64,000 nt of DNA from Azotimanducus chitobiosivorans (lineage in GTDB: Bacteria; Pseudomonadota; Gammaproteobacteria; Pseudomonadales; Azotimanducaceae), in the NCBI GenBank assembly GCA_965200235.1, contig OZ241339.1, forward strand, positions 1,426,001 through 1,490,000, written 5' to 3'. Numbering within the stretch: the first letter of the stretch is position 1; every line of letters starts with the position of its first letter. Below are positions 53,193 to 61,241 of this stretch, one piece after another. The notes under the pieces were generated by a model. The model saw nothing but the letters and a program-made list of their open reading frames with translations, had not been told where the DNA came from and did no database searches. Made by a program: the position numbers and the translations under genes.

Positions 53193-53993
53193 ATGCGCTA
53201 CAGCAACACCAAAAGTGGGAATGTGACCGCAACGCCGGCTCGAAGGAAAACCTATTCGGCACCCGCGCTCGAAAAGGGTTTGAGCATGCTTGAGCTGCTT
53301 GCCGACGAACCGGCCGGCCTCAAGCTGTCGGACATCGCCAGACGTCTCGACCGGTCCGTCGGTGAAATCTTCCGCATGCTCGCTGTCCTCGAACAAAGGG
53401 GGTACGTGACCAGCCTGAACGGCACTGACACCTATCGGCTCACGCTCAAGATGTTCGATCTGTCTCACAGATATCCTCCCGTCAAGCGCCTGACTTCTAT
53501 TGCCGCTCCGGTCATGGCGCAACTTGCGTTCGGCACCGGACAGTCGTGCCACCTCTCGATTTACTACGAAGGGAAAGGTCATGTGGTCGCGCAGCAGGAT
53601 GCCTCGTCCGAGCGGATATTCAGCGTCCGCCTTGGCGCTCAGGCGCCGCTCCTGGACAGTTGCTCGGGACATGTGTTGCTCGCTTTCGCGGACGACGAAA
53701 TGCGCGCGAGAATGATTGCGGAACTTCCCGATGGGGAGCGACCACGAACATCCGAACTGCCCAGACTGGTCAGCAAGGTCAGGAAGCAGGGGTTCGAGCG
53801 GGTCGCCAGCCGGCAGATACATGGCGTCGAGGACATTGGGTTTCCCGTGTTCGACTATACCGGCGTGATCGTGGCGGCGCTTGTCATGCCTTTTGTTTCC
53901 TATCTCGACAGTTCGCATCCGGTCGCCATTGATGAGGCGTTTCTGCGGGTGAAGGCAGCCGCGGAAACAATTTCCAGCTCCATGGGCATCTAG
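53193..53993 (+). CDS. IclR-family regulator of the fucose cluster
   Basis: About 266 residues from the ATG at 53193. The N-terminal winged helix is SAPALEKGLSMLELLADEPAG and LKLSDIARRLDRSVGEIFRM. The C-terminal IclR effector domain has GAQAPLLDSCSGHVLLAFAD and VEDIGFPVFDYTG. It is divergent from the catabolic operon, the usual arrangement for a local regulator, and likely senses fucose or an acid intermediate. It converges with the fucosidase, their stops overlapping. Confidence 0.88.
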   Translation: MRYSNTKSGNVTATPARRKTYSAPALEKGLSMLELLADEPAGLKLSDIARRLDRSVGEIFRMLAVLEQRGYVTSLNGTDTYRLTLKMFDLSHRYPPVKRLTSIAAPVMAQLAFGTGQSCHLSIYYEGKGHVVAQQDASSERIFSVRLGAQAPLLDSCSGHVLLAFADDEMRARMIAELPDGERPRTSELPRLVSKVRKQGFERVASRQIHGVEDIGFPVFDYTGVIVAALVMPFVSYLDSSHPVAIDEAFLRVKAAAETISSSMGI

Positions 53994-55696
53994 TGCTCCG
54001 TACCGAAGGCAACTCGCAACACCCAAGTGTGCCCTGCGGGGGCTTCTCCGAGTTCAACGGTCAAACGGCTATCCTCGACGCGCCAATCGATTCGCTCAGG
54101 TTTCCCCAGCAAGCGGACATCGGTCACATCGCTGCCCATGCTTCCGAGATCCAGTTCGATCGGGCTGTCGGGCCACTCAAAAAGTGAGGCGTACAGCAGA
54201 TCTTCCTTCGCCGTGAAGCGAATCCCTTCCTGGCCGAATCGTACCCATGGGCGCGTCCCGTAAATGGCCTCGCCGTTGATGCTCAGCCACTCGCCAATGC
54301 CGAGCAGGCGGCTGCGCTGCCTTTCGGGGATCACGCCGTTCGCCATCGGCCCGATATCGAGCAGGAAATTGCCGTTCTTCGAGACGACATCAACGAGGAT
54401 TTCCACCAATTCCTCAACCGACTTGTAGCTGTCCTGCTCGTCTTCAGTGCGGTCATAGCCGTAGGAATGATCCATGCCTCCGCTTGAATGCCAAGGGATC
54501 TCGCTGATGGCATCGATTCGTAGGTAGTCCTTTTCGTCCACGCCCACTCCCGGCGGGTAATTCGACCGCTGCCAGCGCTTGTTGTTGAAATACACGGGCT
54601 TGCCCCAAGTGTTGGCAAGGTTCATATAGTCAACGAGCATCTCCAAGTGATACTTGTTGATGAAGCGCTCGACGGCAGGGGCGTTCGGATGCAGGCTGTT
54701 GGCGGGGGAATCGTCTATCCAGAGAAAGTCCGGCCGGTAACTCGAGACCAGTTCAAGCGCCCGCGCTTTGTAGCCGATCATAAAGGCTTCGCTCAGCCCG
54801 AACGGGCCGTACAGGCTTGCCGCCTCGGGCGTGCGCTCGATTTCCAAGCGTATCTCCTCAAGCGGCTGGGCATTTTCCAAATAGGTGTTGAGGCTGTCAG
54901 TCCAGAACCCCCAGTGCCGCTCGCGATGATAGGAAACCCCGAACTTCAGGCCACGGGCACGCACGGCTTCGCCGAGACTGCCGATGAAATCGAACCGAGG
55001 CCCCATGTCCACCGAGTTCCACGGCGTAAATTCCGTATTCCACATAGCGAAGCCGTCATGGTGCTCCGCCACCGGAATGACATAGCGCGCGCCCGACGCC
55101 ACGAACAGGTCGGACCATTCGCCGGCACTGAAGTGCTCGCCGCGAAACAGCGGGATAAAATCCTTGTAGCCGAATTCTCCCAGTTCTCCGTAATGTTCGC
55201 GGTGATACTCGATGAATGAGGGCTTGCGGTACATGCGGGTGGAATACCACTCAGCGTAATCCTCCCCATCGCTCCAGCCAGGCACCGAATAGGGTCCCCA
55301 GTGGATGAAGATGCCGAATTTGGCATCGCGAAACCATTCGGGCACTGGCGCTTCGCGCAAGGATTCCCAATCGTAGCGGTAGAGACCTTCCGGCGCCGGG
55401 GAGCTTGCCTGCAGCACCGCTCCAGACAGCATCAAGGCGATGATCGCCAGGGAACCTCTGATTAAGTCTGCAAAGCTCAGAGGCCATCTGGCGTGTGCTG
55501 GCAAGGAGTGACGAAGCAGCGTGGCAGGCCCCACGTAATGAGGAATGACGCCGCCAGCACGCGCCAGATGGCCTCCCGAAGGACGTTTCACGTGGTCGTG
55601 GAGTCGATTTCCTTGGTTTTCCCGTTCAGGCGCGTGCCAGCGAACCGCTCTTGGTCCGGCGGCAAGTGAAGCGCTGAGCGCAGTGGACTTGATCAC
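53990..55696 (-). CDS. Alpha-L-fucosidase GH29, native start cut off by a MITE
   Basis: The catalytic part has WFRDAKFGIFIHWGPYSVPG, VIPVAEHHDGFAMWNTEF, GLKFGVSYHRERHWGF and RPDFLWIDDSP (the nucleophile region), all GH29. The protein should be secreted. As read, it opens with a GTG inside the element and carries about 80 element-derived residues before RGSLAIIALML. Deleting the element restores ATGATGCTG at 55720-55725 and a normal signal peptide MMLKTALAIIALMLSGAVLQ. From the native ATG, translation now ends after ten codons. It is probably not exported, unless start sites within the signal peptide are used. Confidence 0.8.
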   Translation of the reverse strand: MIKSTALSASLAAGPRAVRWHAPERENQGNRLHDHVKRPSGGHLARAGGVIPHYVGPATLLRHSLPAHARWPLSFADLIRGSLAIIALMLSGAVLQASSPAPEGLYRYDWESLREAPVPEWFRDAKFGIFIHWGPYSVPGWSDGEDYAEWYSTRMYRKPSFIEYHREHYGELGEFGYKDFIPLFRGEHFSAGEWSDLFVASGARYVIPVAEHHDGFAMWNTEFTPWNSVDMGPRFDFIGSLGEAVRARGLKFGVSYHRERHWGFWTDSLNTYLENAQPLEEIRLEIERTPEAASLYGPFGLSEAFMIGYKARALELVSSYRPDFLWIDDSPANSLHPNAPAVERFINKYHLEMLVDYMNLANTWGKPVYFNNKRWQRSNYPPGVGVDEKDYLRIDAISEIPWHSSGGMDHSYGYDRTEDEQDSYKSVEELVEILVDVVSKNGNFLLDIGPMANGVIPERQRSRLLGIGEWLSINGEAIYGTRPWVRFGQEGIRFTAKEDLLYASLFEWPDSPIELDLGSMGSDVTDVRLLGKPERIDWRVEDSRLTVELGEAPAGHTWVLRVAFGTEH

Positions 55697-55703
55697 AGGT
55701 TCC
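55451..55703. mobile_element. MITE-like element, family 3, copy b
   Basis: A 253-bp element with ends GGAACCTCTGATTAAGTC and the complement of GGAACCTGTGATCAAGTC. The flanks are CCAG (55447-55450) and CTAG (55704-55707), a 4-bp duplication with one difference. It is the reverse-oriented homologue of 32482-32734 and lies in the signal-peptide codons of the fucosidase. One frame is open through the whole element by chance. Confidence 0.87.
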
Positions 55704-55760
55704 CTAGAGCGGTCTTCAGCATCATTGAATGATCAGAATGGCATGATTAGAAGGGCACGA

Positions 55761-58232
55761 TCAGAAAGCATAGCTGGCCGATACCACGAATGATCGCCCC
55801 GGGATGGTCGAATTGTAACGGACTGTTGCGCCCGGAACGGGGCCGCGGAAGTTGCCCGACGTAAAGCCCCAAGCATCGGTCAAGTTCTTCGCTAGCAGCG
55901 TCAGCGTCATGGCCGGGGACACATCGTATGAAACGCCGAGGTCAAACTGCGTGTATGAAGGCAATTTGATGTCTCCACGATCGGCCCAGCGTTCGCCGTA
56001 GTACTGCGCATTCGCGAAGATCTGCGCTTTGTTCAGGTGAAGAACCGGAGAGAGGCGCAATTGTGTCTCAGGCAACCGGGGCACAGGTGTCGCGCTTTGA
56101 TTGCCTGCGCCCTCTTGCTCCGAATTCATCACAACGCCGCTGAAGTTCACGTCAAAATTCGGAAGAACTTCTGCATCAAGCCAGAATTCGACGCCATCTG
56201 CAATCGTGTCAACCGGCACGAAGAAGTTGACGCCGCGCTCGTCCACTTCAACATTGCCGGATTTCTTGTGTACGGTGTCGAAATACGTCAGGAATCCAGA
56301 GATCCGATCGCCGATATAGCGTATGCCAATCTCCGCAAATTCCAGTTCGGTGGCTTCGTCGGTAAGGCCGAGATTAGAGCCTGCCGCCGTACCGAAGCCG
56401 GGGATGTTGAAAAACGTGAATTCGTTCTGGAACGCCATGTCCTGTGCCTGCGCCCAGCGGGCGTAGACCGCAAGTTGGTCGGTCACTGCCCAATTGCCTC
56501 CGATGGTATATGAGCGCGAATCGTAGTCCGTCTCACCAGTCTGTATGTCACCGTTCCTCGTGATCGACCTGCTGTTATCGGCAAGCACAAGCGGGTCGTT
56601 CAGTGAGTCGGCGATGGGCACACCGAAAGAAACATCTTCTCCCCAGCCCGACATTTCTCCGCGTTCTTCGCGAACGCCCGCATCGATGCGAATGCTGTCA
56701 GTCAATGAGAACTCGACGTTCACGTACAGATTGTTGGAGACGATGTCGAGTCCGCCATAATTGTCGAGTGAGCCGTGGGTGATGATGCCGTTGTCGGTAA
56801 GGTGGCCCACCACATTGCCATCGCCATCAAGCGCCTCGACGTTGTAGCGCATGGCGTTGGGACGAATATCGATCAAAAACTGATCCTGAATGTTGAAGCT
56901 GTCGCTGCGAACATCCCAGCTTTGCAAACCGATGGTGAACAACACTCGGTGGTTTTCCCAGTTCACGCGAAGATCGTTGATGAAGTTATCGACCTTGCGG
57001 TCATACTCGATGGAATCATGAATCGCCAGCAGTCCGTTGCCGTTCAGCGAGGCCGGATTGGCAACTACCATGCCGTCATTGACTCGGGTCAGGCGAACGC
57101 TTTCTGTCGTGGGGAATGCTTCTTGCAACGAGGCAAGCTGGCTGGCGAGGTAGGCCGGTGCTTGCAGCAGTGTCGCGGTATCCGAGCCGCCGCGAAAGTC
57201 ATGGGCAATGGTCTGGATGCTGCTCACGCGGAATTTCTCGCTCACGCTCCAGTTTCCTCCCAGTTCATAGTCAAGGCTCAGTGTCAGTTGATCGGTGAGC
57301 GACTGGTTGCCGTCCGACAGGTCGCGGGGAGCGATTTCTCCAGGGCGCTTGGAGTTGATGATTCGCACATCAGGACCGGCGAGCGCGTCCTTGCGAGCAT
57401 CGAAACCAACCAGCGCGTCCGGTGAATTGCTGTCAATCGTGCTCGTCGGCAATGGATTGTAGTAGGGCGCCGCGTCATCGATCTTCTTGTAGGCGATGGT
57501 GAACGTGCCACGGTCAAATTCTTTCCAAGCGCTTGCGCGTATCTGCCCGCCACTTGCTGCGGTATAACCCGTGTCGCGAATCCCATCGCCCTGACGAAAG
57601 AAGCCGCCGATGGTGCCGTGCCAGCCGCTATCCCCGATTGGCCCGCCGTAGAAGAGTTCCATCTTGTACTGCCCGTAATCGGTCACAGATACCCGTGCTT
57701 CTCCTTCGGTACTGGTCGGTCGGCGACTGATATAGTTGATTGTCGCTGCGGACCCTTGTGCAGTAAAAATACCGGACGGACCGCCGAGGACGGCTTCGAC
57801 CCGGTCGTAGCTGAGATCATGACGCAACTCGAACTCGGAAAAGAAAGGCGAATATTGCACCGGCAATCCGTCCTCCTGCAGGCTGATGAAGGACATGAAT
57901 CCTCCTTGCGTGCCGCGAACATTCAGATTCGAGTTGACCTCGCCGTTGGAGAACTCACCCTGCAGGCCCGGCATGGCGTCCACAAGCTCTGTCAATCCCT
58001 CTGGCGCACCTCTGCGAATAAGGAACGAGTCCAAGACGGCAACGCCGTAGGAGGTCTCAAGCGCGGCCCGCCCCCGACGGGCTGAACCGGTGACGACGAT
58101 TTCTTCTAGGAAACTTGTGTCTGCGCTCTCTTCAGAGTCCATTTCTGCCTCCTCATTTTGCGCGAAAGCGCCTGCGGCAAGAAACAAACCGGATAGCCAC
58201 ATCAAGGCTCTTATTTCGGATGCTAATTTCAT
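55761..58232 (-). CDS. TonB-dependent receptor of the fucose cluster
   Basis: About 823 residues from the ATG at 58232, which has AGGAG 8 bases upstream. Signal peptide (ALMWLSGLFLAAGAFA), then the TonB box/plug start FLEEIVVTGSARRG, plug domain with MPGLQGEFSNGEVNSNLNVR, and a 22-strand barrel ending GRSFVVSASYAF. It would import a fucose-rich oligosaccharide through the outer membrane. It sits immediately upstream of the fucosidase, 35 bases from the native start. Confidence 0.9.
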   Translation of the reverse strand: MKLASEIRALMWLSGLFLAAGAFAQNEEAEMDSEESADTSFLEEIVVTGSARRGRAALETSYGVAVLDSFLIRRGAPEGLTELVDAMPGLQGEFSNGEVNSNLNVRGTQGGFMSFISLQEDGLPVQYSPFFSEFELRHDLSYDRVEAVLGGPSGIFTAQGSAATINYISRRPTSTEGEARVSVTDYGQYKMELFYGGPIGDSGWHGTIGGFFRQGDGIRDTGYTAASGGQIRASAWKEFDRGTFTIAYKKIDDAAPYYNPLPTSTIDSNSPDALVGFDARKDALAGPDVRIINSKRPGEIAPRDLSDGNQSLTDQLTLSLDYELGGNWSVSEKFRVSSIQTIAHDFRGGSDTATLLQAPAYLASQLASLQEAFPTTESVRLTRVNDGMVVANPASLNGNGLLAIHDSIEYDRKVDNFINDLRVNWENHRVLFTIGLQSWDVRSDSFNIQDQFLIDIRPNAMRYNVEALDGDGNVVGHLTDNGIITHGSLDNYGGLDIVSNNLYVNVEFSLTDSIRIDAGVREERGEMSGWGEDVSFGVPIADSLNDPLVLADNSRSITRNGDIQTGETDYDSRSYTIGGNWAVTDQLAVYARWAQAQDMAFQNEFTFFNIPGFGTAAGSNLGLTDEATELEFAEIGIRYIGDRISGFLTYFDTVHKKSGNVEVDERGVNFFVPVDTIADGVEFWLDAEVLPNFDVNFSGVVMNSEQEGAGNQSATPVPRLPETQLRLSPVLHLNKAQIFANAQYYGERWADRGDIKLPSYTQFDLGVSYDVSPAMTLTLLAKNLTDAWGFTSGNFRGPVPGATVRYNSTIPGRSFVVSASYAF

Positions 58233-58290
58233 GTTGTTGGCTCCTCTCATCCAACTCGCTGACCGAAGAGTATACAGATAAATTTTCATA

Positions 58291-58313
58291 AATAAAATCT
58301 ATTTTTGTATATG
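58291..58313. promoter_or_regulatory. Candidate IclR operator before the TonB receptor
   Basis: On the minus strand CATATACAAAAATAGATTTT, sharing CATATAC-AAAA and a T-run with the site at 53131. It lies 59 bases upstream of the receptor start, within the core promoter. Confidence 0.4.
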
Positions 58314-58489
58314 TCATAAATTCCCATTGCGACACGCTGACTTGATTGATCCGTGCGGCCACATACAAAATCAGACCGCGCGCAGCAGCCAAAATCTAAA
58401 TTGAGGAGTGCTGCTCTCACGCCACATTGCACCGTGAGCAGAAACTGTGGTTATCTGCTCCCTTTTGCCTTGACGCCTTGAAACCAAGA

Positions 58490-59773
58490 ATGCCGAGAAG
58501 AATAGGCCAGTGGTACTATGGCTGGACAGTGGTTGGCGTGGCCATGCTGTTCAAGGCTGTCGTGTTCGGCGTCACCTTCTACAGTTTTACGCTCTACGCC
58601 AACGAATGGCTCGCGGACCCGGAGATCGAAGTCTCCACCGCGACGGTCATGCTCGGCAGTTCACTCGTGATCCTGATGAGCGGCTTCATTTCGCCGCTCT
58701 TGGGTCGTGCGCTCGACCACGTCTCCATGCGTCTGTTCATTTGCCTCGGTGCCATTATGACGGCGCTTGGCATGGCGCTTGTCGCGCACGCGATCGCCTT
58801 TTGGCAAATCCTCCTGATCTACGCCTGCGTGCTGCCCTTCGGCATTGTCCTCAGCGGCCCGCTCGCCGCGCAGACGCTCGCGGTGAAGTGGTTCGATGGT
58901 CGGCGCGGGACCGCAATGGGCATCGTCACCACTGGCACCTCAATCGGGGGATTCTGCGTACCTATCCTCGTCGCCTATCTGTTTGCCGAAACTGACTGGC
59001 GCACCGGCCATCTCGTCCTCGCCGCATGCATCCTGCTGCTCATCCTCCCTCCCGTCTGGCTGCTGGTGCAGAACTCTCCGCGGGACAAGGGTATCGACCC
59101 AGACCCGCCTGCGTCCACGCCGACTGAGGTGTCGGAAAACAGCAGCGCGACACCTCGCCTGTGGACGACTCGCACCATCCTCGGTGAACCAAACTTCTGG
59201 GTGATTTGCGGCGTCATGCTCTTGCTCGGCGCAGGCATTAGCGGGATTTCCCTGCACATCAGTCCGTTCGCGACCGATCTTGGCATCCCCAAGATCCAGC
59301 ACGGGTTCTTCATCTCTCTCTACGCTGGCATCATGATTCCGTCCAAAATCGTCTTCGGACATCTCTCGGACCGGATCGATGTTCGCTATCTGCTGTGGGG
59401 TGGAGCCACATGCCTTGGGCTATGCGCGGCGCTGCTCGCTGTGACCAGCTCTTTCATCATGCTTGCGGTCTCTTGCGTGTTCTTGGGCGTCGCATCTGGC
59501 AGCATGCTGCCGCTGATGGGCAGTCTCATCAGCTCGCGCTTTGGGGCGCACGCGTTCGGCCGGGTGATGGGAATGCTCGGGCCTTTTAATGCCTGCGCAG
59601 GGTTCGCATCGGTCGCGATCGGTGCGGCGCGCGACGCATCGGGCGGTTACGATGCCGGGTGGATGCTGGTGCTGTTCACCACTGTACCGATTGCCGTCCT
59701 GACAACCTTTCTAGACCGCATAGGTCGGTCTCGTTCACACTTGCGAGGCGGCGCCGTTAACCGACCCAGCTAA
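58490..59773 (+). CDS. MFS transporter, monocarboxylate/oxalate-formate type
   Basis: About 427 residues with 12 hydrophobic segments. YYGWTVVGVAMLFKAVVFGV at the N-terminus, GRALDHVSMRLFICLGAIMT and WFDGRRGTAMGIVTTGTSIG in the middle fit the oxalate/formate and monocarboxylate MFS branch. It is divergent from the TonB receptor. L-lactate, the predicted end product, is a candidate substrate, but this is only inferred from context. It overlaps the next gene, on the other strand, by 17 bases. Confidence 0.75.
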   Translation: MPRRIGQWYYGWTVVGVAMLFKAVVFGVTFYSFTLYANEWLADPEIEVSTATVMLGSSLVILMSGFISPLLGRALDHVSMRLFICLGAIMTALGMALVAHAIAFWQILLIYACVLPFGIVLSGPLAAQTLAVKWFDGRRGTAMGIVTTGTSIGGFCVPILVAYLFAETDWRTGHLVLAACILLLILPPVWLLVQNSPRDKGIDPDPPASTPTEVSENSSATPRLWTTRTILGEPNFWVICGVMLLLGAGISGISLHISPFATDLGIPKIQHGFFISLYAGIMIPSKIVFGHLSDRIDVRYLLWGGATCLGLCAALLAVTSSFIMLAVSCVFLGVASGSMLPLMGSLISSRFGAHAFGRVMGMLGPFNACAGFASVAIGAARDASGGYDAGWMLVLFTTVPIAVLTTFLDRIGRSRSHLRGGAVNRPS

Positions 59774-60392
59774 TGAGCGGCAGGAGCGTGCGGGAGAGCG
59801 TTGACAACCAAGCGAAGATCGGCAGCCCCATCAAGCTGAGCACGACCAAGGACAGCAACGCATAGGGACCGAATCGCCGATTGAAGTCGTGGACTATCGG
59901 CCGCATCCGCTCAGGCAAGAAGTACGGCAGCAAGTAATGGCCATCCAAGGGCGCCACCGGAATCAAGTTGAAGATCATGAGCAGGAGATTGACTTGCGCC
60001 AGCAGCAGGCAGAAGATAAAAATCTGTTGCGTTGTCAGTCCACTGCCATCAAGCACAAGATAGGTATTCCACACAACGATCGCGAGCAGCAGGTTCATCA
60101 AAGGCCCCGCCGCCGCCACCCAGAAATCAGCGCTCGGCGTGCGGAAGTTGCGCGGATTGGTGGGCACTGGCTTGGCGTAGCCGAAGCCGACTATGATCAC
60201 TAGCAGGAGACCGAAAAGATCAATGTGCGCGACTGGGTTCAGCGTCAGCCGACCAGCGCGCTCGGCAGTGTCGTCGCCGTAGGCCTTGGCGACGAATGCG
60301 TGCCCGAACTCATGGAACGTCAGCGAAATAATGAGCGCGACAATGAGCAGGCCGAAGAGCAGGAATTCACCATTTTGTAAGAGAAAGATCAT
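59757..60392 (-). CDS. Site-2 protease family membrane metalloprotease
   Basis: A 211-residue protein with several membrane segments. HEFGHAFVAKAYGD is the zinc-binding HExxH and NLIPVAPLDGHYLLPYFLP the second, N-P-x-D-G type, ligand motif. YwhC-like members are short, lacking PDZ domains. Peptide substrates are unknown. It is the third gene after a flavoprotein and a sulfurtransferase, 16 bases behind the latter. Confidence 0.85.
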   Translation of the reverse strand: MIFLLQNGEFLLFGLLIVALIISLTFHEFGHAFVAKAYGDDTAERAGRLTLNPVAHIDLFGLLLVIIVGFGYAKPVPTNPRNFRTPSADFWVAAAGPLMNLLLAIVVWNTYLVLDGSGLTTQQIFIFCLLLAQVNLLLMIFNLIPVAPLDGHYLLPYFLPERMRPIVHDFNRRFGPYALLSLVVLSLMGLPIFAWLSTLSRTLLPLISWVG

Positions 60393-60408
60393 GAAGTATG
60401 CTGCCTGT

Positions 60409-61236
60409 CTATTCGCCTGTGACTATGTCCGCCGGGCGGCGCATCGCGTACTCCGTCCACGAGCCATCATACAGGGCATGGCGCGGGTGCCCAATTTCAG
60501 CGAGCGCAAGACTGATGATCGCCGCCGTGACGCCGGAGCCGCAGGAGGTGATCGCTTTTCTGTCGGCTTGCACGCCGAGTCGTCGCAATACCCCTTGTAG
60601 TTCAGCACGTGGGCGCAATTGTCCGTCGGGCGCAAGCAATTGATCGAAGGGGAGGCTCCGCGCATTTGGCATATGACCAGAAGCAATACCCATCCTCGGC
60701 TCAGGCGCCTCACCACGGAACCGCGCTCGGCTGCGCGCATCGAGCACCAATTCGGCAGCGCAAGTCTCTTCGAGCGACGCGCACCAATCTGGCGCTGGCT
60801 GTGCCGTCCAATTGCCGCGACCGGCGTCGACGTGTCCTGACTCGACCGCCCTGCCCTCGCGCTGCCATTTCGGAAGCCCGCCATTGAGTACACGCACATC
60901 GTCATGCCCGAAGGCTTTCAGCATCCACCAGAGCCGCGCTGCGCTGAACAGGCCCAGCGAGTCATAGACGACCACAGACGATTCAGCGTTGACACCGAGC
61001 GCACGAATACCAGCTTGGAAAGCCGCCGCCGTCGGCAACATGTGCGGCAAATCGCTCTCTTGGTCGGAGAGTGCGTCAATATCTGCGAAGACTGCGCCCG
61101 GCAGGTGCCGGGTCAAATATTCTTCGCGCGCGTCTCGAGCGTCGGCGTTTGGCAGATGCCAAGTGGCATCGAGAATGCAAGGCGGTTTGCAAGCGAGTTC
61201 CGCCTCAAGCGCTGCGGTCGATATCAGGTTCCGCAA
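60409..61236 (-). CDS. sseA: 3-mercaptopyruvate/thiosulfate sulfurtransferase
   Basis: A 275-residue enzyme with two rhodanese domains. The first has DATWHLPNADARDAREEYL and the second the active loop TSCGSGVTAAII, whose CGSGVTA is typical of mercaptopyruvate sulfurtransferases. HLPGAVFADIDALSD is also conserved. It transfers sulfur from 3-mercaptopyruvate to cyanide or thiols. It starts 5 bases after the flavoprotein gene. Confidence 0.9.
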   Translation of the reverse strand: MRNLISTAALEAELACKPPCILDATWHLPNADARDAREEYLTRHLPGAVFADIDALSDQESDLPHMLPTAAAFQAGIRALGVNAESSVVVYDSLGLFSAARLWWMLKAFGHDDVRVLNGGLPKWQREGRAVESGHVDAGRGNWTAQPAPDWCASLEETCAAELVLDARSRARFRGEAPEPRMGIASGHMPNARSLPFDQLLAPDGQLRPRAELQGVLRRLGVQADRKAITSCGSGVTAAIISLALAEIGHPRHALYDGSWTEYAMRRPADIVTGE

Positions 61237-61241
61237 GCTGG

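Noticed and set aside
53990..54003. CTAGTGCTCCGT at the iclR/fucosidase stops, like a family 2 element end.
   Set aside because: Only 8 bases beyond CTAG match and no second end follows; a chance match or old footprint cannot be told apart.
57284..57586. Short frames inside the TonB receptor gene, on the same and opposite strands.
   Set aside because: They are shadows in other phases of a continuous 823-residue receptor.
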